Shown one piece after another: positions 1-8,942 of a stretch of 64,000 nt of DNA. The DNA is from Sulfopaludibacter sp963835555. Its GTDB lineage: Bacteria; Acidobacteriota; Terriglobia; Bryobacterales; Bryobacteraceae. The first letter of the stretch is position 1. Each line of letters begins with the position of its first letter. The stretch is taken from the NCBI GenBank assembly GCA_963835555.1, contig CAWIGC010000037.1, positions 1 through 64,000 of the forward strand, in the 5' to 3' direction. A program made the translations under genes and the position numbers. Under the pieces are notes generated by a model. The model was not told where the DNA came from. It worked only from the letters and a program-made list of their open reading frames with translations, and did no database searches.

Positions 1-93
1 AGCTGCTTGAGGGAAAACCTCACGAGCAGTTCTTATGGGGAGGGGCTGGAAACGGGCGAGGAATCTCAGCACCGCGCCAGTCCCTTACCCGAC
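1..93 (+). mobile_element. 3' end of a group II intron (domains V-VI)
   Basis: Bases 1-33 fold as a group II intron domain V: AGCTGCT (1-7) pairs with AGCAGTT (25-31), a two-base CG bulge lies at 23-24, TGAGG (8-12) pairs with CCTCA (18-22), and a GAAA-type loop closes it. The catalytic AGC triad is at positions 1-3. The following GC-rich stretch, ending near TTACCCGAC (85-93), fits domain VI and the 3' splice site. The rest of the intron and any maturase gene lie upstream of the window. The exact 3' boundary (86-93) is inferred from where the transposase reading frame resumes. Confidence 0.72.
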
Positions 94-513
94 AAACCGC
101 GTTTGACGAACTCAAGACTCATCTGCGGGGCGCGCATATCGTGCTCCGCAGTAAAACGCCCGATCTGGTACGGCAGGAGTTCTATGGTCTACTGATGGCG
201 CATTTCGCCGTGCGCGGCCTCATGCACGAAGCGGCGCTGCGAGTCGATAAGGATCCCGACCGGCTGTCCTTCCTCCACGCCGTCCGCGTTGTCCGCCGCA
301 AGATGGCCGCCTTCGGCGCTATTCCCCCCTCGGGGTCGAAAAGAGTTCCATAACGCGGTGCTGAACGAGATCCTCGATGAATCTGCCGCTTCCAGCCGCA
401 ACCGGTGCCATCCCCGAGGGGTCAAGCGGAAGATGAGTAACTTCCCCCTGCGACGCGGCTACAAGCGCTCACCACTCAGCGACTTTTCCGCAGCCATCAG
501 AATCGTTAAGTGA
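94..513 (+). pseudogene. IS4-family transposase, 3' fragment, frameshifted
   Basis: From about base 96 the sequence reads F-D-E-L-K-T-H-L-R-G and on through SKTPDLVRQEFYGLLMAHFA, which matches the C-terminal part of IS4-type DDE transposases just after the catalytic glutamate region. The frame runs to a stop at 353. The natural C-terminus (FHNAVLNEIL ... HPRGVKRKMSNFPLRR ... IRIVK) continues in another frame to a stop at 513, so a single-base shift lies near 325-345. The 5' part is replaced by, or lies beyond, the group II intron at the window edge. No intact terminal inverted repeat was recognised downstream. Confidence 0.8.
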
Positions 514-635
514 AGAGTATTGCATCTAGCCACGCCTCCAACTGAGAGAAACGCTGCTTGATCTCACCCTCGCTGGCCACGAAAACATTTTAGGCCAGAA
601 ATGGTTTAATTGCTACACTTATTTTCTTACGGTTA

Positions 636-1088
636 CTAAGAGTGTCTGGTTCGGGGATTGCGTTTAATGAACTCGGCGATCTCACACCGATAGAGGCTCA
701 GGATTGCAGCGGGAATCAGCACTGACGGCACTCCGTCCATCAGAACGTACGGAAGCAAGTGTTCGCGGTGTCCACTGATAGCCATCGAGGCACAGTCCCA
801 GACGAAGATTGCCGTGATCATGGTATATGCCACGGGGTTGACAATGACCGCCCCGCGTCCTCCACGATATTCAGCCGCTGCGCCCCATACGAGGAGCAAG
901 GCTGCAAAGAGACTCCACGCCTTCTCTTCCATGATCTGAGCCAGAGCGCGGCTAAACGGTAAAGGAACTAATCCGTATTTCTCAAAAGAGCGGCCAAAGG
1001 TGAATTCGGAATGAATGCCGTACACGTATAACAGCACCAGAGCTGTATTAGCCACGAGAACCCACACTCTCCGCTTCGCTGTGCTCAT
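636..1088 (-). CDS. Four-helix integral membrane protein, unknown function
   Basis: A 150-residue protein with four likely transmembrane helices, at about residues 8-26 (VLVANTALVLLYVYGI), 58-75, 83-103 and 115-135. The C-terminal tail is short, basic and probably cytoplasmic. No family is recognised and there are no catalytic-looking residues. It stands alone between the transposase remnant and a divergent response regulator. The regular helix spacing supports a real gene. Confidence 0.6.
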   Translation of the reverse strand: MSTAKRRVWVLVANTALVLLYVYGIHSEFTFGRSFEKYGLVPLPFSRALAQIMEEKAWSLFAALLLVWGAAAEYRGGRGAVIVNPVAYTMITAIFVWDCASMAISGHREHLLPYVLMDGVPSVLIPAAILSLYRCEIAEFIKRNPRTRHS

Positions 1089-1310
1089 TTACCCCCCATT
1101 CTCCCATTGGGGCCCAGGCGCGGGCCGAGAGTTGCTGGTACCGAAAGCTTTCCCGATGCGTTCAAACCGCTGGGTCGATTCTGGAGAGCAGAAGGGGGGC
1201 ACTCTTGCCAAACACCGCGGCGAAATTACCCGGCGCTGGGCCCGGGGCGGCTGGAAAAGGGCAGCCACCTGTTAACCTTTCGGTATTAGAAATGGCATAG
1301 AAATTTAAAC

Positions 1311-1316
1311 GATAAT
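1311..1316 (+). promoter_or_regulatory. -10-like hexamer close to the response regulator start
   Basis: GATAAT ends nine bases before the ATG at 1326, and no Shine-Dalgarno-like sequence lies between them. This fits a leaderless transcript. The -35 region is not clear. Confidence 0.4.
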
Positions 1317-1325
1317 CTAATTCAG

Positions 1326-1718
1326 ATGCAAACTCATGGGCAGGAGCCCGCACCGCGAACGATCCTGGTGGTGGACGACGAAGATTCTATTCGCGTGCTG
1401 TTTCGCGAACTGCTGACGGCCGCGGGCTACCGCGTATTGGTAGCGTCGGACGGCCGGCAGGCTTGCGATATGCTGCATCAAGGGTTGCATCTGGATTTGG
1501 TGATTACGGATCTGGTCATGCCCAACCAGGAGGGCATTGAAACGATTCGAGCGATCCGCCAGCAATTCCCCCATGTCCGGATCCTCGCTATTTCCGGCGC
1601 GTTTGGCGGGAAATTTCTGAGGATGGCTAAACTTCTCGGCGCCGATGCCATCCTCACCAAGCCGATTCCGCCGGATCAGTTGTGCAGCACCGTGGCGGAA
1701 CTTTTGGCCGGCGTTTAA
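1326..1718 (+). CDS. Single-domain response regulator (CheY-like receiver)
   Basis: A 130-residue stand-alone receiver domain. The acidic pocket is D17-D18, the phospho-acceptor aspartate is D62 in VITDLVMP, the switch serine is S90 and the conserved lysine is K112 in ILTKP. No output domain follows, so it probably works as a phosphorelay intermediate or acts by protein-protein contact. The hybrid kinase on the opposite strand at 2268-3977 is a possible partner, but the two are not in one operon. The start is ATG with a -10-like GATAAT nine bases upstream. Confidence 0.85.
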   Translation: MQTHGQEPAPRTILVVDDEDSIRVLFRELLTAAGYRVLVASDGRQACDMLHQGLHLDLVITDLVMPNQEGIETIRAIRQQFPHVRILAISGAFGGKFLRMAKLLGADAILTKPIPPDQLCSTVAELLAGV

Positions 1719-1975
1719 ACCTCGATTTCCCCCGGCTCCTCGTGATTCGCGGCTTGGGCGCTTTCATGCGGGCTTTAATCTCGTTTTGTTTGGCGAATTG
1801 CCGGAGAGCGCAGTCATGTCATTGACTGCGGCGGAGACGGCATAAAGACGTTTTGCCCAGCCAGTCGATATGGCTTCCCCCGCGGAGCCGGTCTCTCGCG
1901 CGAAGTAGTCCGATTTACTCCCCACAATTCCGCCCGCGGTCCCCAATTGTGTCCGCGCCACATGCCGCATTGACG

Positions 1976-2242
1976 CTACCGGGCGTGTCTCCGGTGCAGC
2001 AGCACCACCACCCCCGAATAGGCACTTAAGAGCATCGTGACAGGAATGAATACCAGCCCCCACCAACTTCCGGGGTTCGCCAGAATCGGAGCCAGAAACA
2101 ACAGCGCCGTCAGCACCGGAACCGCGGAAGCAATCCGCCAGGATCCGCGCCATTTGATCAGGCCGTAGATCCCCGACGCGATCGGAAACAGAATCGCTCC
2201 CCACACCAGCAGCGCGACCGGAGCCAGGATGACGTACCGCAT
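1976..2242 (-). CDS. Small membrane protein, unknown function
   Basis: An 88-residue, very hydrophobic protein with three probable transmembrane segments: residues 3-27, 36-56 and 60-82. The C-terminus is short and basic (LLHRRHAR). It lies 25 bases downstream of the hybrid histidine kinase on the same strand and could be cotranscribed with it. No family is recognised. Confidence 0.55.
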   Translation of the reverse strand: MRYVILAPVALLVWGAILFPIASGIYGLIKWRGSWRIASAVPVLTALLFLAPILANPGSWWGLVFIPVTMLLSAYSGVVVLLHRRHAR

Positions 2243-2267
2243 CGCCGAGATTCTACCACCTGTCGAA

Positions 2268-3977
2268 TCACCCGGAGCTTAGCTGCGGCGGATTGGCCGC
2301 ATCCAACACTTCCCTTACCTTGTTCAGCAGCGTGTCCGGTGTGAATGGCTTGTGCAGAAACGCCGGCGGCAGTTCGCCTGCCAGGGCCGCGCTATTGTCG
2401 CGATAGCCGGACATGTACAGAATCCGCAGCGTCGGATTGCCTTCCGTGAGCTTCTTCCCCAATTCGAAGCCGTTCATCTGCGGCATCACCACGTCCGTGA
2501 GCACCATATCGATTTTGTGCGCGTTCTTCTCGTACGCTTCCAGGGCAACGCTGCCGTTATTTGCTTCCAGCACCTCGTACCCGTTCGCCTGCAGCACTGC
2601 GAAGATGAGCCGCCGCACGCCTTCTTCGTCGTCCACCAGCAGAATCGTCTCCGAGCCCCTGGCCAAAGCCTTACGCACCGGTTCGGCCGCCTGCTCCGCC
2701 ACGCGCGGCAGGTAGATTTCGAAAATCGTGCCGCAGTTCGGCTGAGTGTAGACCGTCACCTGCCCGTCTGCCTGCATGATGGCTCCGTAAACCGTCGCCA
2801 GGCCCAACCCGCTGCCTTTTCCCGGAGCCTTGGTGGTGAAAAAAGGTTCGAACAGGCGCGACCGCGTCTGTTGGTCCATCCCGATCCCAGTGTCGCTGAC
2901 GGCCAGCATCACGTACGTTCCCGGCCGCACGCCTACATTCGTTTTACCGTCAATTTCCCCCACGTCCACATTGGCGGTTTCGATCACCAGCTTTCCACCC
3001 CGCGGCATGGCGTCCCGCGCGTTGTTCGCCAGGTTCACCACTACCTGTTCGATCTGGTCGGGACCGGCCTTTACGCGCCCCAGCCCCGGACTGGTCAGCA
3101 GGATCAGTTCGATGTTCTGCCCCAACAGCCGGTGCAGCATCGGCTTCATGCCGGTCACTACGGAGTTAAGATCCAGCACGCGCGCCTGGTCATTGGAACC
3201 GCGGCTGAACGCCAGCAGGTGACGTGTCAGCGCGGCGGCACGCTCCCCCGCATAGATGATTTCGTCCACGTAGCGCCGCGTCGCGTTGGCGGCCGGAACT
3301 TCGGCGCGCAGCAGTTCGGCGTAACCGGTAATTACCGTGAGCACGTTGTTGAAGTCGCCCGCCACGCCTCCCGCCAGGCGCCCCACGGCTTCCATCTTCT
3401 CCGCGTGCATCGCCTGTTCTTCCGACTGGCGCCGCTTCTGAATATCACGGAACACCAGAATGGCCCCCCGCACCATTCCGGTGTGGTCGCGAACCGGCGC
3501 GGCGCTATGCTCAATCGGCACCTCTACGCCGCTGCGGGAAATCAGCACCGCGTCATCCTTGAGAGCTACCGAAACCCGATCGCCAAGCACGCGCCCCACC
3601 GGGCTATTGACCGGCTGCCGGGTACGCGCGTCGATCAGGTGAACCACCTCGCCTGCCGGTTTACCGATCGCCTCCTGCCGCGGCCACCCGGTCAGGCTCT
3701 CCGCCGCCGAATTGAGAAACGTGATCCGGCCCTTGCGGTCCGTGGACACTACCGCGTCACCGATCCCGGAGATGGTGGCCGCTAACATGCGGCGGCTGTC
3801 CCTCCAGGACGATCCCAGCCATACCAGCAGCGCCCCCATCAGAATCACCACGCAACACAGCCAGAAGGATTCCGCCGACAGAAACGGCCGCACCAGCAGC
3901 ATGCCCAGAATCGCGGCCGCCCCCAACAACACCATGAACGCATTCCGTTTCAGCTCCGAGTGGTTTGGTGCGTCCAT
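2268..3977 (-). CDS. Membrane PAS hybrid histidine kinase lacking the H-box histidine
   Basis: 569 residues. Two N-terminal transmembrane helices (13-31, 37-56) lead into a PAS domain (about 64-178), a HisKA-type dimerisation region (190-260), an HATPase_c domain with N-box (NLANNARDAM, 315-324), G1 box DTGIGM (362-367) and G2 box GKGSGLGLA, then a C-terminal receiver (444-560) with D449/D450, phospho-acceptor D495 in VLTDVVMP and K543. The normal H-box GGVAHDFNN reads GGVAGDFNN here: residue 207 is glycine (GGC, complement of 3357-3359) where the phospho-acceptor histidine should be. ATP-binding motifs look intact. It may be a pseudokinase or allosteric partner, or may be phosphorylated only on its receiver. 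Confidence 0.9.
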   Translation of the reverse strand: MDAPNHSELKRNAFMVLLGAAAILGMLLVRPFLSAESFWLCCVVILMGALLVWLGSSWRDSRRMLAATISGIGDAVVSTDRKGRITFLNSAAESLTGWPRQEAIGKPAGEVVHLIDARTRQPVNSPVGRVLGDRVSVALKDDAVLISRSGVEVPIEHSAAPVRDHTGMVRGAILVFRDIQKRRQSEEQAMHAEKMEAVGRLAGGVAGDFNNVLTVITGYAELLRAEVPAANATRRYVDEIIYAGERAAALTRHLLAFSRGSNDQARVLDLNSVVTGMKPMLHRLLGQNIELILLTSPGLGRVKAGPDQIEQVVVNLANNARDAMPRGGKLVIETANVDVGEIDGKTNVGVRPGTYVMLAVSDTGIGMDQQTRSRLFEPFFTTKAPGKGSGLGLATVYGAIMQADGQVTVYTQPNCGTIFEIYLPRVAEQAAEPVRKALARGSETILLVDDEEGVRRLIFAVLQANGYEVLEANNGSVALEAYEKNAHKIDMVLTDVVMPQMNGFELGKKLTEGNPTLRILYMSGYRDNSAALAGELPPAFLHKPFTPDTLLNKVREVLDAANPPQLSSG

Positions 3978-4000
3978 GCGAGCGACCCTGTTACTGCATA

Positions 4001-4936
4001 CTAGCCGGATTCTCTCCGCACCCGGTGTGACGTTGCGTACAACGAAGGCTCACCGGGCGGCCGCGTCTTCCATCGCCGATGCAGCCACATCCATTGCCCC
4101 GGATAGGCGCGGATCACCTCTTCCAGCCGGCTGTGCAGTACCTGCGTATCGCGCTCCGCATCGCCGGTAATCGGCACGGGCGGGTAAAACCGCAGCACGT
4201 ACCGCCGCTCCTCTTCGCTCCATAGCGCGAAACCCGGTATCACCGCGGCGCCGCTGCGCGCGGCTATTTTGGCGAATCCCGCGCTGGCACAGGCGGGAAC
4301 TCCGAAGAAGTCCACAAACACTCCGCCCTCCAGCGCGGCATTCTGGTCGATCAGGATTCCTACCGCCTCATTGCCGTGAAGCGCCTTCAGAATCGTGCGC
4401 GCGAAATCCTGCTTGGCGATGATGTGATTGCCCGACAGGCTCCGGCGCCGTTCCACCAGTCTGTCGATCAGCCGGTTGTCCAGCGGCCGCACCACCACGT
4501 GCATCGGTCCCGTCAACAGCGCATGGGCGAACGCGCTCAGTTCCCAGTTCCCCAGGTGCGCCGTGGCGAACAGTACCCCGCGCCCCTGCCGCTGCGCCAG
4601 GGCAAAATGTTCGGCGCCTTCACAGCGGATCCACCGCTCCACGTTCCCGCGGTGAAATTCGGGGAACTTGGCGAAGGTCACAATCATCCGGGCAATTGAC
4701 GCAAACACTTCGTCAATCGTGCGCCGCCTCTCGCCGGCGGAAAGCGACGGCAGGGCCAGCACCAGGTTTCGCTCGGCCGTTAACCGCAGCCTGGGAACCG
4801 GCCAATCGAGCAGCATCCGGACTGCTAACCGCGCCAGCCGGTGCGCCCACCGCGCCGGGGTCCACTCTATCGTCTTCAGAACGGCGAGCGCCAGGCAATA
4901 CTCCGCCCTGTCGCGAACTGGCGAGCGCTGTCGCAT
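4001..4936 (-). CDS. Lipid A biosynthesis lauroyl/myristoyl-type acyltransferase
   Basis: 311 residues, the usual size of the LpxL/HtrB family, which transfers acyl chains from acyl-ACP to Kdo-lipid A at the inner membrane. The catalytic HX4(D/E) motif is AHLGNWELSAFAHALL. Further family features are the conserved DQNAALEGGVFVDFFG block and RSGAAVIPGF near the C-terminal half. The N-terminal hydrophobic segment (WAHRLARLAVRMLL) is weak as an anchor. Its presence implies a Gram-negative lipid A-type outer membrane. The specific acyl chain and acceptor cannot be read from sequence. Confidence 0.85.
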   Translation of the reverse strand: MRQRSPVRDRAEYCLALAVLKTIEWTPARWAHRLARLAVRMLLDWPVPRLRLTAERNLVLALPSLSAGERRRTIDEVFASIARMIVTFAKFPEFHRGNVERWIRCEGAEHFALAQRQGRGVLFATAHLGNWELSAFAHALLTGPMHVVVRPLDNRLIDRLVERRRSLSGNHIIAKQDFARTILKALHGNEAVGILIDQNAALEGGVFVDFFGVPACASAGFAKIAARSGAAVIPGFALWSEEERRYVLRFYPPVPITGDAERDTQVLHSRLEEVIRAYPGQWMWLHRRWKTRPPGEPSLYATSHRVRRESG

Positions 4937-4963
4937 GAACCCGCATTGTACCGTGGGCTTGGT

Positions 4964-5224
4964 CTACGCGTGTCTGTGGAGGTGCGGACGGTATACGACC
5001 AGACCGCCGACACCCCAAACCATCAGAAATAGGAATGCAAACCCAAAAGCCAGGTCCGTCGCCATGCCTTTGAACTCAACCGGCGTCGGGATGAAACCCA
5101 AAACCAGCGAGCCGGCAATCGCCAGGGCATGCCAGAACCACATCTGCGACCCGTACCGGTGCAGCAGCCAAAGCGGTAAGGCCAAAGCCACCAGATAAAC
5201 CAGGATAGCCAACATGCTAAACAT
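4964..5224 (-). CDS. Small membrane protein, unknown function
   Basis: 86 residues with three hydrophobic helices: MLAILVYLVALALPLWLL, WHALAIAGSLVLGFI, and LAFGFAFLFLMVWGVGGLVVY. It ends in a histidine-rich tail (RPHLHRHA). The ATG at 5224 is chosen over one seven codons upstream because a perfect AGGAGG lies six bases before it. It is 27 bases upstream of the acyltransferase on the same strand and may be cotranscribed with it. No family is recognised. Confidence 0.6.
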   Translation of the reverse strand: MFSMLAILVYLVALALPLWLLHRYGSQMWFWHALAIAGSLVLGFIPTPVEFKGMATDLAFGFAFLFLMVWGVGGLVVYRPHLHRHA

Positions 5225-5245
5225 GACAAGCCTCCTGTACAGCAT

Positions 5246-5687
5246 TGTAGACCCCGGAATCGGACTTGTGAATCCTCAATACCCTTTCGATGATTTTGTT
5301 TTTTCTAGCGCTCTCGCATACCCCGATCAGCTGACGAGACCTTTGACATTCACAACTTTCAAAAGAAAAGATTTCCTTTGTATTCAGATTCTTAGTTGTC
5401 TTCGAACCCTGGAGCCCCAGTTTCGAAAGCTAACCTGGAATCGGAAAGGAGCTCCCACACGCCTGGTGATCCGATCATCATCTTCTCCGCAATGTGGATC
5501 TTAGCAACTCTCCTGAAGTAACCCAATCGCGCTCCACAGGCGCGCTACCTACAAAAAACCCTCTTTTGGGGGTAACACAATTCAATTGTGAAAGTTGATA
5601 CTATTCTTTGGGGATACTCCTTCCGGGGATATCCCCAAGAATTATTAGGTATATAAACTCTTATCTAACTGAAAGAGCGGAGCTTCT
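5246..5687 (+). promoter_or_regulatory. AT-rich intergenic region with an inverted repeat before the CHAT operon
   Basis: This stretch is clearly AT-richer than its surroundings and holds no convincing gene. A 12-bp palindrome GGGGATATCCCC lies at 5625-5636. It sits inside a larger inverted repeat, TTGGGGATA (5608-5616) and TATCCCCAA (5630-5638), which could be an operator. A TATATAAA stretch at 5651-5658 is a plausible -10 region. A purine-rich AGCGGAG sits just before the TTG start at 5688. Confidence 0.4.
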
Positions 5688-8190
5688 TTGAGAACGGCCA
5701 GAGTATTGGCTTGCTGTCTGCTCCTATTGCCGCTCGTTGGCTCGGTGTCCCCATCCGAACCGCATAACAGGGCGAAGACCCTGGTCCCCACACAGCCAAA
5801 ACCGGCGCAATGGAACGAACTGCGTACGCAGCTCGACCACGGCAATGAACTGGCCCATTCCGGGCATTATATTCAAGCAAATCAGCTATTTATATCTGTC
5901 AGAACATCCGCGCGGAAAGCTCGCGTTTGGGACCTGGCGGCGCGTGCCGGTGGCAATACCGGCAGTTGCCAGTTCGCCCTCCATCAGTACCAGCTCGCCC
6001 TGCCCAGCTATCTCGACGCCCGCCGCCTTGCCACGCAAGCCGCCGATTGGAGCGAGGTCGCCATTCTGGATTCGAATATTGCTTCCCTTTATTCTGAAAT
6101 GGGCGACCTGGAAGCTGCCGCCAGTTGGATGCAGGGAACTCTGGAGCGTCTTTCCGGCGAAGATCGCGCCAGGCATCTCCCCGAATTCCTCATTCAGTTG
6201 GCCCTGCTGCGGGCCCGCCAGGGCCACATGCCAGAAGCGTTGGCTTTGTTCCGCCGCGGCATCGATCGCGCCGACCGCGCCGGCAACATCGACCTCTACA
6301 CGGTTGCCTGGAACCGCATGGGAATCGAGTACCTGAATCAGGGCGATCTTCCCGCCGCCGATGCCGCCTTCCTGGAAGCCTTCCGCGTTCGCAAATTCAA
6401 CCGTCTGCCCCTGGAAAGCTGCTATCGCAACCTGGGCCGCCTGCGCATGGAACAGGGCGACTTGGAATCCGCCTCCCACCTGCTGGACCGCTGCCTGGAA
6501 CTGGCCCACGGTCCGCACGGCGCCATTCCAGCCTGGGATGTCTATCAACTGCGCGGCCGTGTCCGCCTGGCCCAGGGCCGCTTGCCGGAGGCCCTGCAAG
6601 ACCTGCGGATCGCCGTAAACCTGGCGCGCGCGTGGCGTTGGTCGAATCCGTCTAACGAGGCCGGCCGTCAGGGTGCCGAAAACATGTTGGACCAGGTCTA
6701 CTCCGCCCTCATCGAAGCCGGCAACCGCCTCTACCTGAAAACCCGCAACCCGGCTCTCATCCGCGAAACCTTCGAAGCCGCTGAGGAAAATCGCGCCGCC
6801 AGCCTGCGCGCTCTGGTTGCCGGCCCGCGCTCCGCATCGGAACTGTCACCGGCCTACTGGGAAGCGCTGCTCCACCTGCAAAGCGCCGAAATTCAGGCGC
6901 TGCGCGCTCCGTCGCCGGCAGCCCGGGAACAGCTCACTTCGGCCCGGGCCCAGTTGACCCGGTTGGATGCCGGCCAGTTCTCTTCCGTTTCCGAACACCA
7001 GGTTTCGGATGGGCTCACCCGTCGTGTGCAGACCGCCCTGGACTCCCGCTCCGCCCTGCTCAGCTTCCACTTGGGCGATTCCATGTCCTGGATGTGGGCG
7101 TTGGACCGGTCCGGCATGGTGCTCTATTCCCTGCCCCCGCGACGCCGCATCGAAGACCGGGTGGCTGCATGCTACAATCGCCCTGCGTGATAATCTGCCT
7201 GGTTCCATCGAGGCCGGCGCTGCCCTGTACCGCATGCTGTTCGGTCCTCTGGCGCCGCGGTTCCAGCAGAAAACCCGCTGGCTGCTCGCGCTCGATCAGG
7301 GCGAACACTCCGCACCGGCTCGCACCGGCCCCACCGCGCCCGGTCTGTTCGACGCGCCGCTATCCGCCCTGGCCATCGAAACCAAAGGCCCCCGCCCCGT
7401 CTTCGTCGCCGAACTCCACAATACCGTACTCATCCCCGGAGCCGCCTTTTGGACCGAAGCCGTGGCGCGTCACCGCTCCCTGCCCGTCTCCCCCGTCTTC
7501 ATCGGCATCGGCGATGCCATCTACAATACCGCCGATCCCCGGCTGCCCCCAAGTCTGGTAGCCCGGCAAACCAGGACCACCGCCTTTATCGCGTCGGCTG
7601 CCACCAGTCTGCCCTCTCTGGCTCTGCCACGCCTGGTTGCCAGCGGCCCCGAACTGGATGCCTGTGCGCGCGCCTGGGTCGGCGAACGAGTGTTGCTGAA
7701 AGGCGCCCAAGCGTCCCGCGAACAATTGCAAAAACAAATCCGGCGTAATCCTGCAGTGTTGCATTTCGCCACCCATTTCCTTCCCTCCTACGGCGGGCGC
7801 ACCTCCGGGCTGATCGCGCTCAGCCTCAACCCGCACGGCGAAACCGAGCTACTGGCTCCCGAGGAGATTGCTCGCTGGAGCGTGAACGGCGCACTGGTGG
7901 TCCTGAGCGGCTGCCATTCCGCCCAGGGTGCGGTCTTGCCAGGAACCGGCTTGCTCGGTTTAACCCGGGCCTGGCTGGCGGCCGGAGCACAATGCGTCAT
8001 CGGCAGCCGCTGGAGTACTCCCGACGATAGCGGCGTGCTGTTCAGCGCCCTGTATCGCAATTTGCGCGGACAGGCGCATCCCGACCCTTCCGAAGCTCTT
8101 CGCGCCGCCCAGGTGGAAATGATTCATGCCGGCGGTTGGCGCGCGCACCCCCGATATTGGGGAACTTATCTCACGGTAGGAAGCCAGTGA
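5688..8190 (+). CDS. Secreted TPR-CHAT caspase-like protease, split by a frameshift
   Basis: The first frame (5688-7190, TTG start with AGCGGAG just upstream) has a signal-peptide-like N-terminus (VLACCLLLLPLVGSV). A long helical array of TPR-like repeats follows, roughly residues 45-330. The reading then shifts frame near 7165-7176: IEDRVAA must join TIALRDNLPG in the other frame, which runs to 8190. The second part is a CHAT domain with the caspase-type dyad: histidine in VLHFATHFLPSYGG and cysteine in VVLSGCHSAQGAVLPGTG. CHAT domains are C14-like peptidases that often report stress or infection. One base indel separates the halves, so this is a pseudogene, a sequencing error or, less likely, programmed frameshifting. 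The stop overlaps the sigma factor start (GTGA). Confidence 0.8.
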
Positions 8191-8813
8191 GCAAGATCAT
8201 ACCCCCTCTCACAAACTCTGAACAATCCCCGCCCGATAGCGTCACCTGGGCGCGTCTGGTAGAACGCATCCGGTCGGATGACCCTTCCGGCATGGAGGAA
8301 CTGTACCGCGTCTTCTCCCAAGGCATCCGGTTTTACCTCTGCCGGCAGCTTGGCACGCAAGACCTCGACGACCGGGTACACGACATTTTCCTCATCGTCA
8401 CCCAGTCCATCCGGCGCGGAGACTTGCGGGAACCCGACCGGCTCATGGGCTACGTGCGCACTGTGCTGCGCCGTCAGGTGGCCTCCCACATCGAACAAAT
8501 CGTGCATTTCCGCAACAATCACGCCGATCTCGAAACCGGACTGCGCCTCACCGACCGCCGGCCCGACCCGGAACGGTCGGCGATTCAAAATGAGAACCAG
8601 GCCCTCGCCATGCGCGTCCTCCATAGCCTGAAGCGGCGCGACCGCGAAGTGCTCGTCCGCTTCTACCTGCAGGAACAAACTCCCGAAGACATCTGCCGCG
8701 ACCTGGATCTCAGCGCCACCCAGTTCCGCCTGATCAAGTCCCGCGCTAAAACCCGCTTTATTGAACTTGCCAAGCGGCGGTTTTCTTTGCGCAGCCTCCT
8801 GCCGCAACTCTAA
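8187..8813 (+). CDS. ECF-like RNA polymerase sigma-70 factor
   Basis: 208 residues from a GTG at 8187 that overlaps the CHAT stop codon (GTGA), which suggests translational coupling. The region-2-like segment (about residues 18-85) includes the acidic DLDDRVHDIFLIVTQSIRRG stretch before the -10-binding helix. The region-4-like segment (about 140-195) has the helix-turn-helix TPEDICRDLDLSATQFRLIK, which would bind the -35 element. No promoter for it is visible, so it probably shares the CHAT transcript. The next gene is a zinc-finger membrane protein of anti-sigma type. Confidence 0.85.
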   Translation: MSKIIPPLTNSEQSPPDSVTWARLVERIRSDDPSGMEELYRVFSQGIRFYLCRQLGTQDLDDRVHDIFLIVTQSIRRGDLREPDRLMGYVRTVLRRQVASHIEQIVHFRNNHADLETGLRLTDRRPDPERSAIQNENQALAMRVLHSLKRRDREVLVRFYLQEQTPEDICRDLDLSATQFRLIKSRAKTRFIELAKRRFSLRSLLPQL

Positions 8814-8942
8814 ATATAAGGCAGAGACCGTACATAATCTTACGCTTTCCTAAGGCAATTCTGACCCCAGAAATTGTGAGAGTACTGATCTCGCGCCGCC
8901 ACCTTTATATCAGGAAGCGAACAGTTCACAATGGAGATGACA

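Noticed and set aside
2352..3785. 477-codon open frame antisense to the hybrid kinase
   Set aside because: Shadow frame of a high-GC gene; the opposite strand has complete kinase motifs and this one has none.
5214..5504. 96-codon plus-strand frame before the CHAT gene
   Set aside because: Overlaps the start of the oppositely oriented membrane gene, lies in AT-rich promoter-like DNA and has no recognisable pattern.
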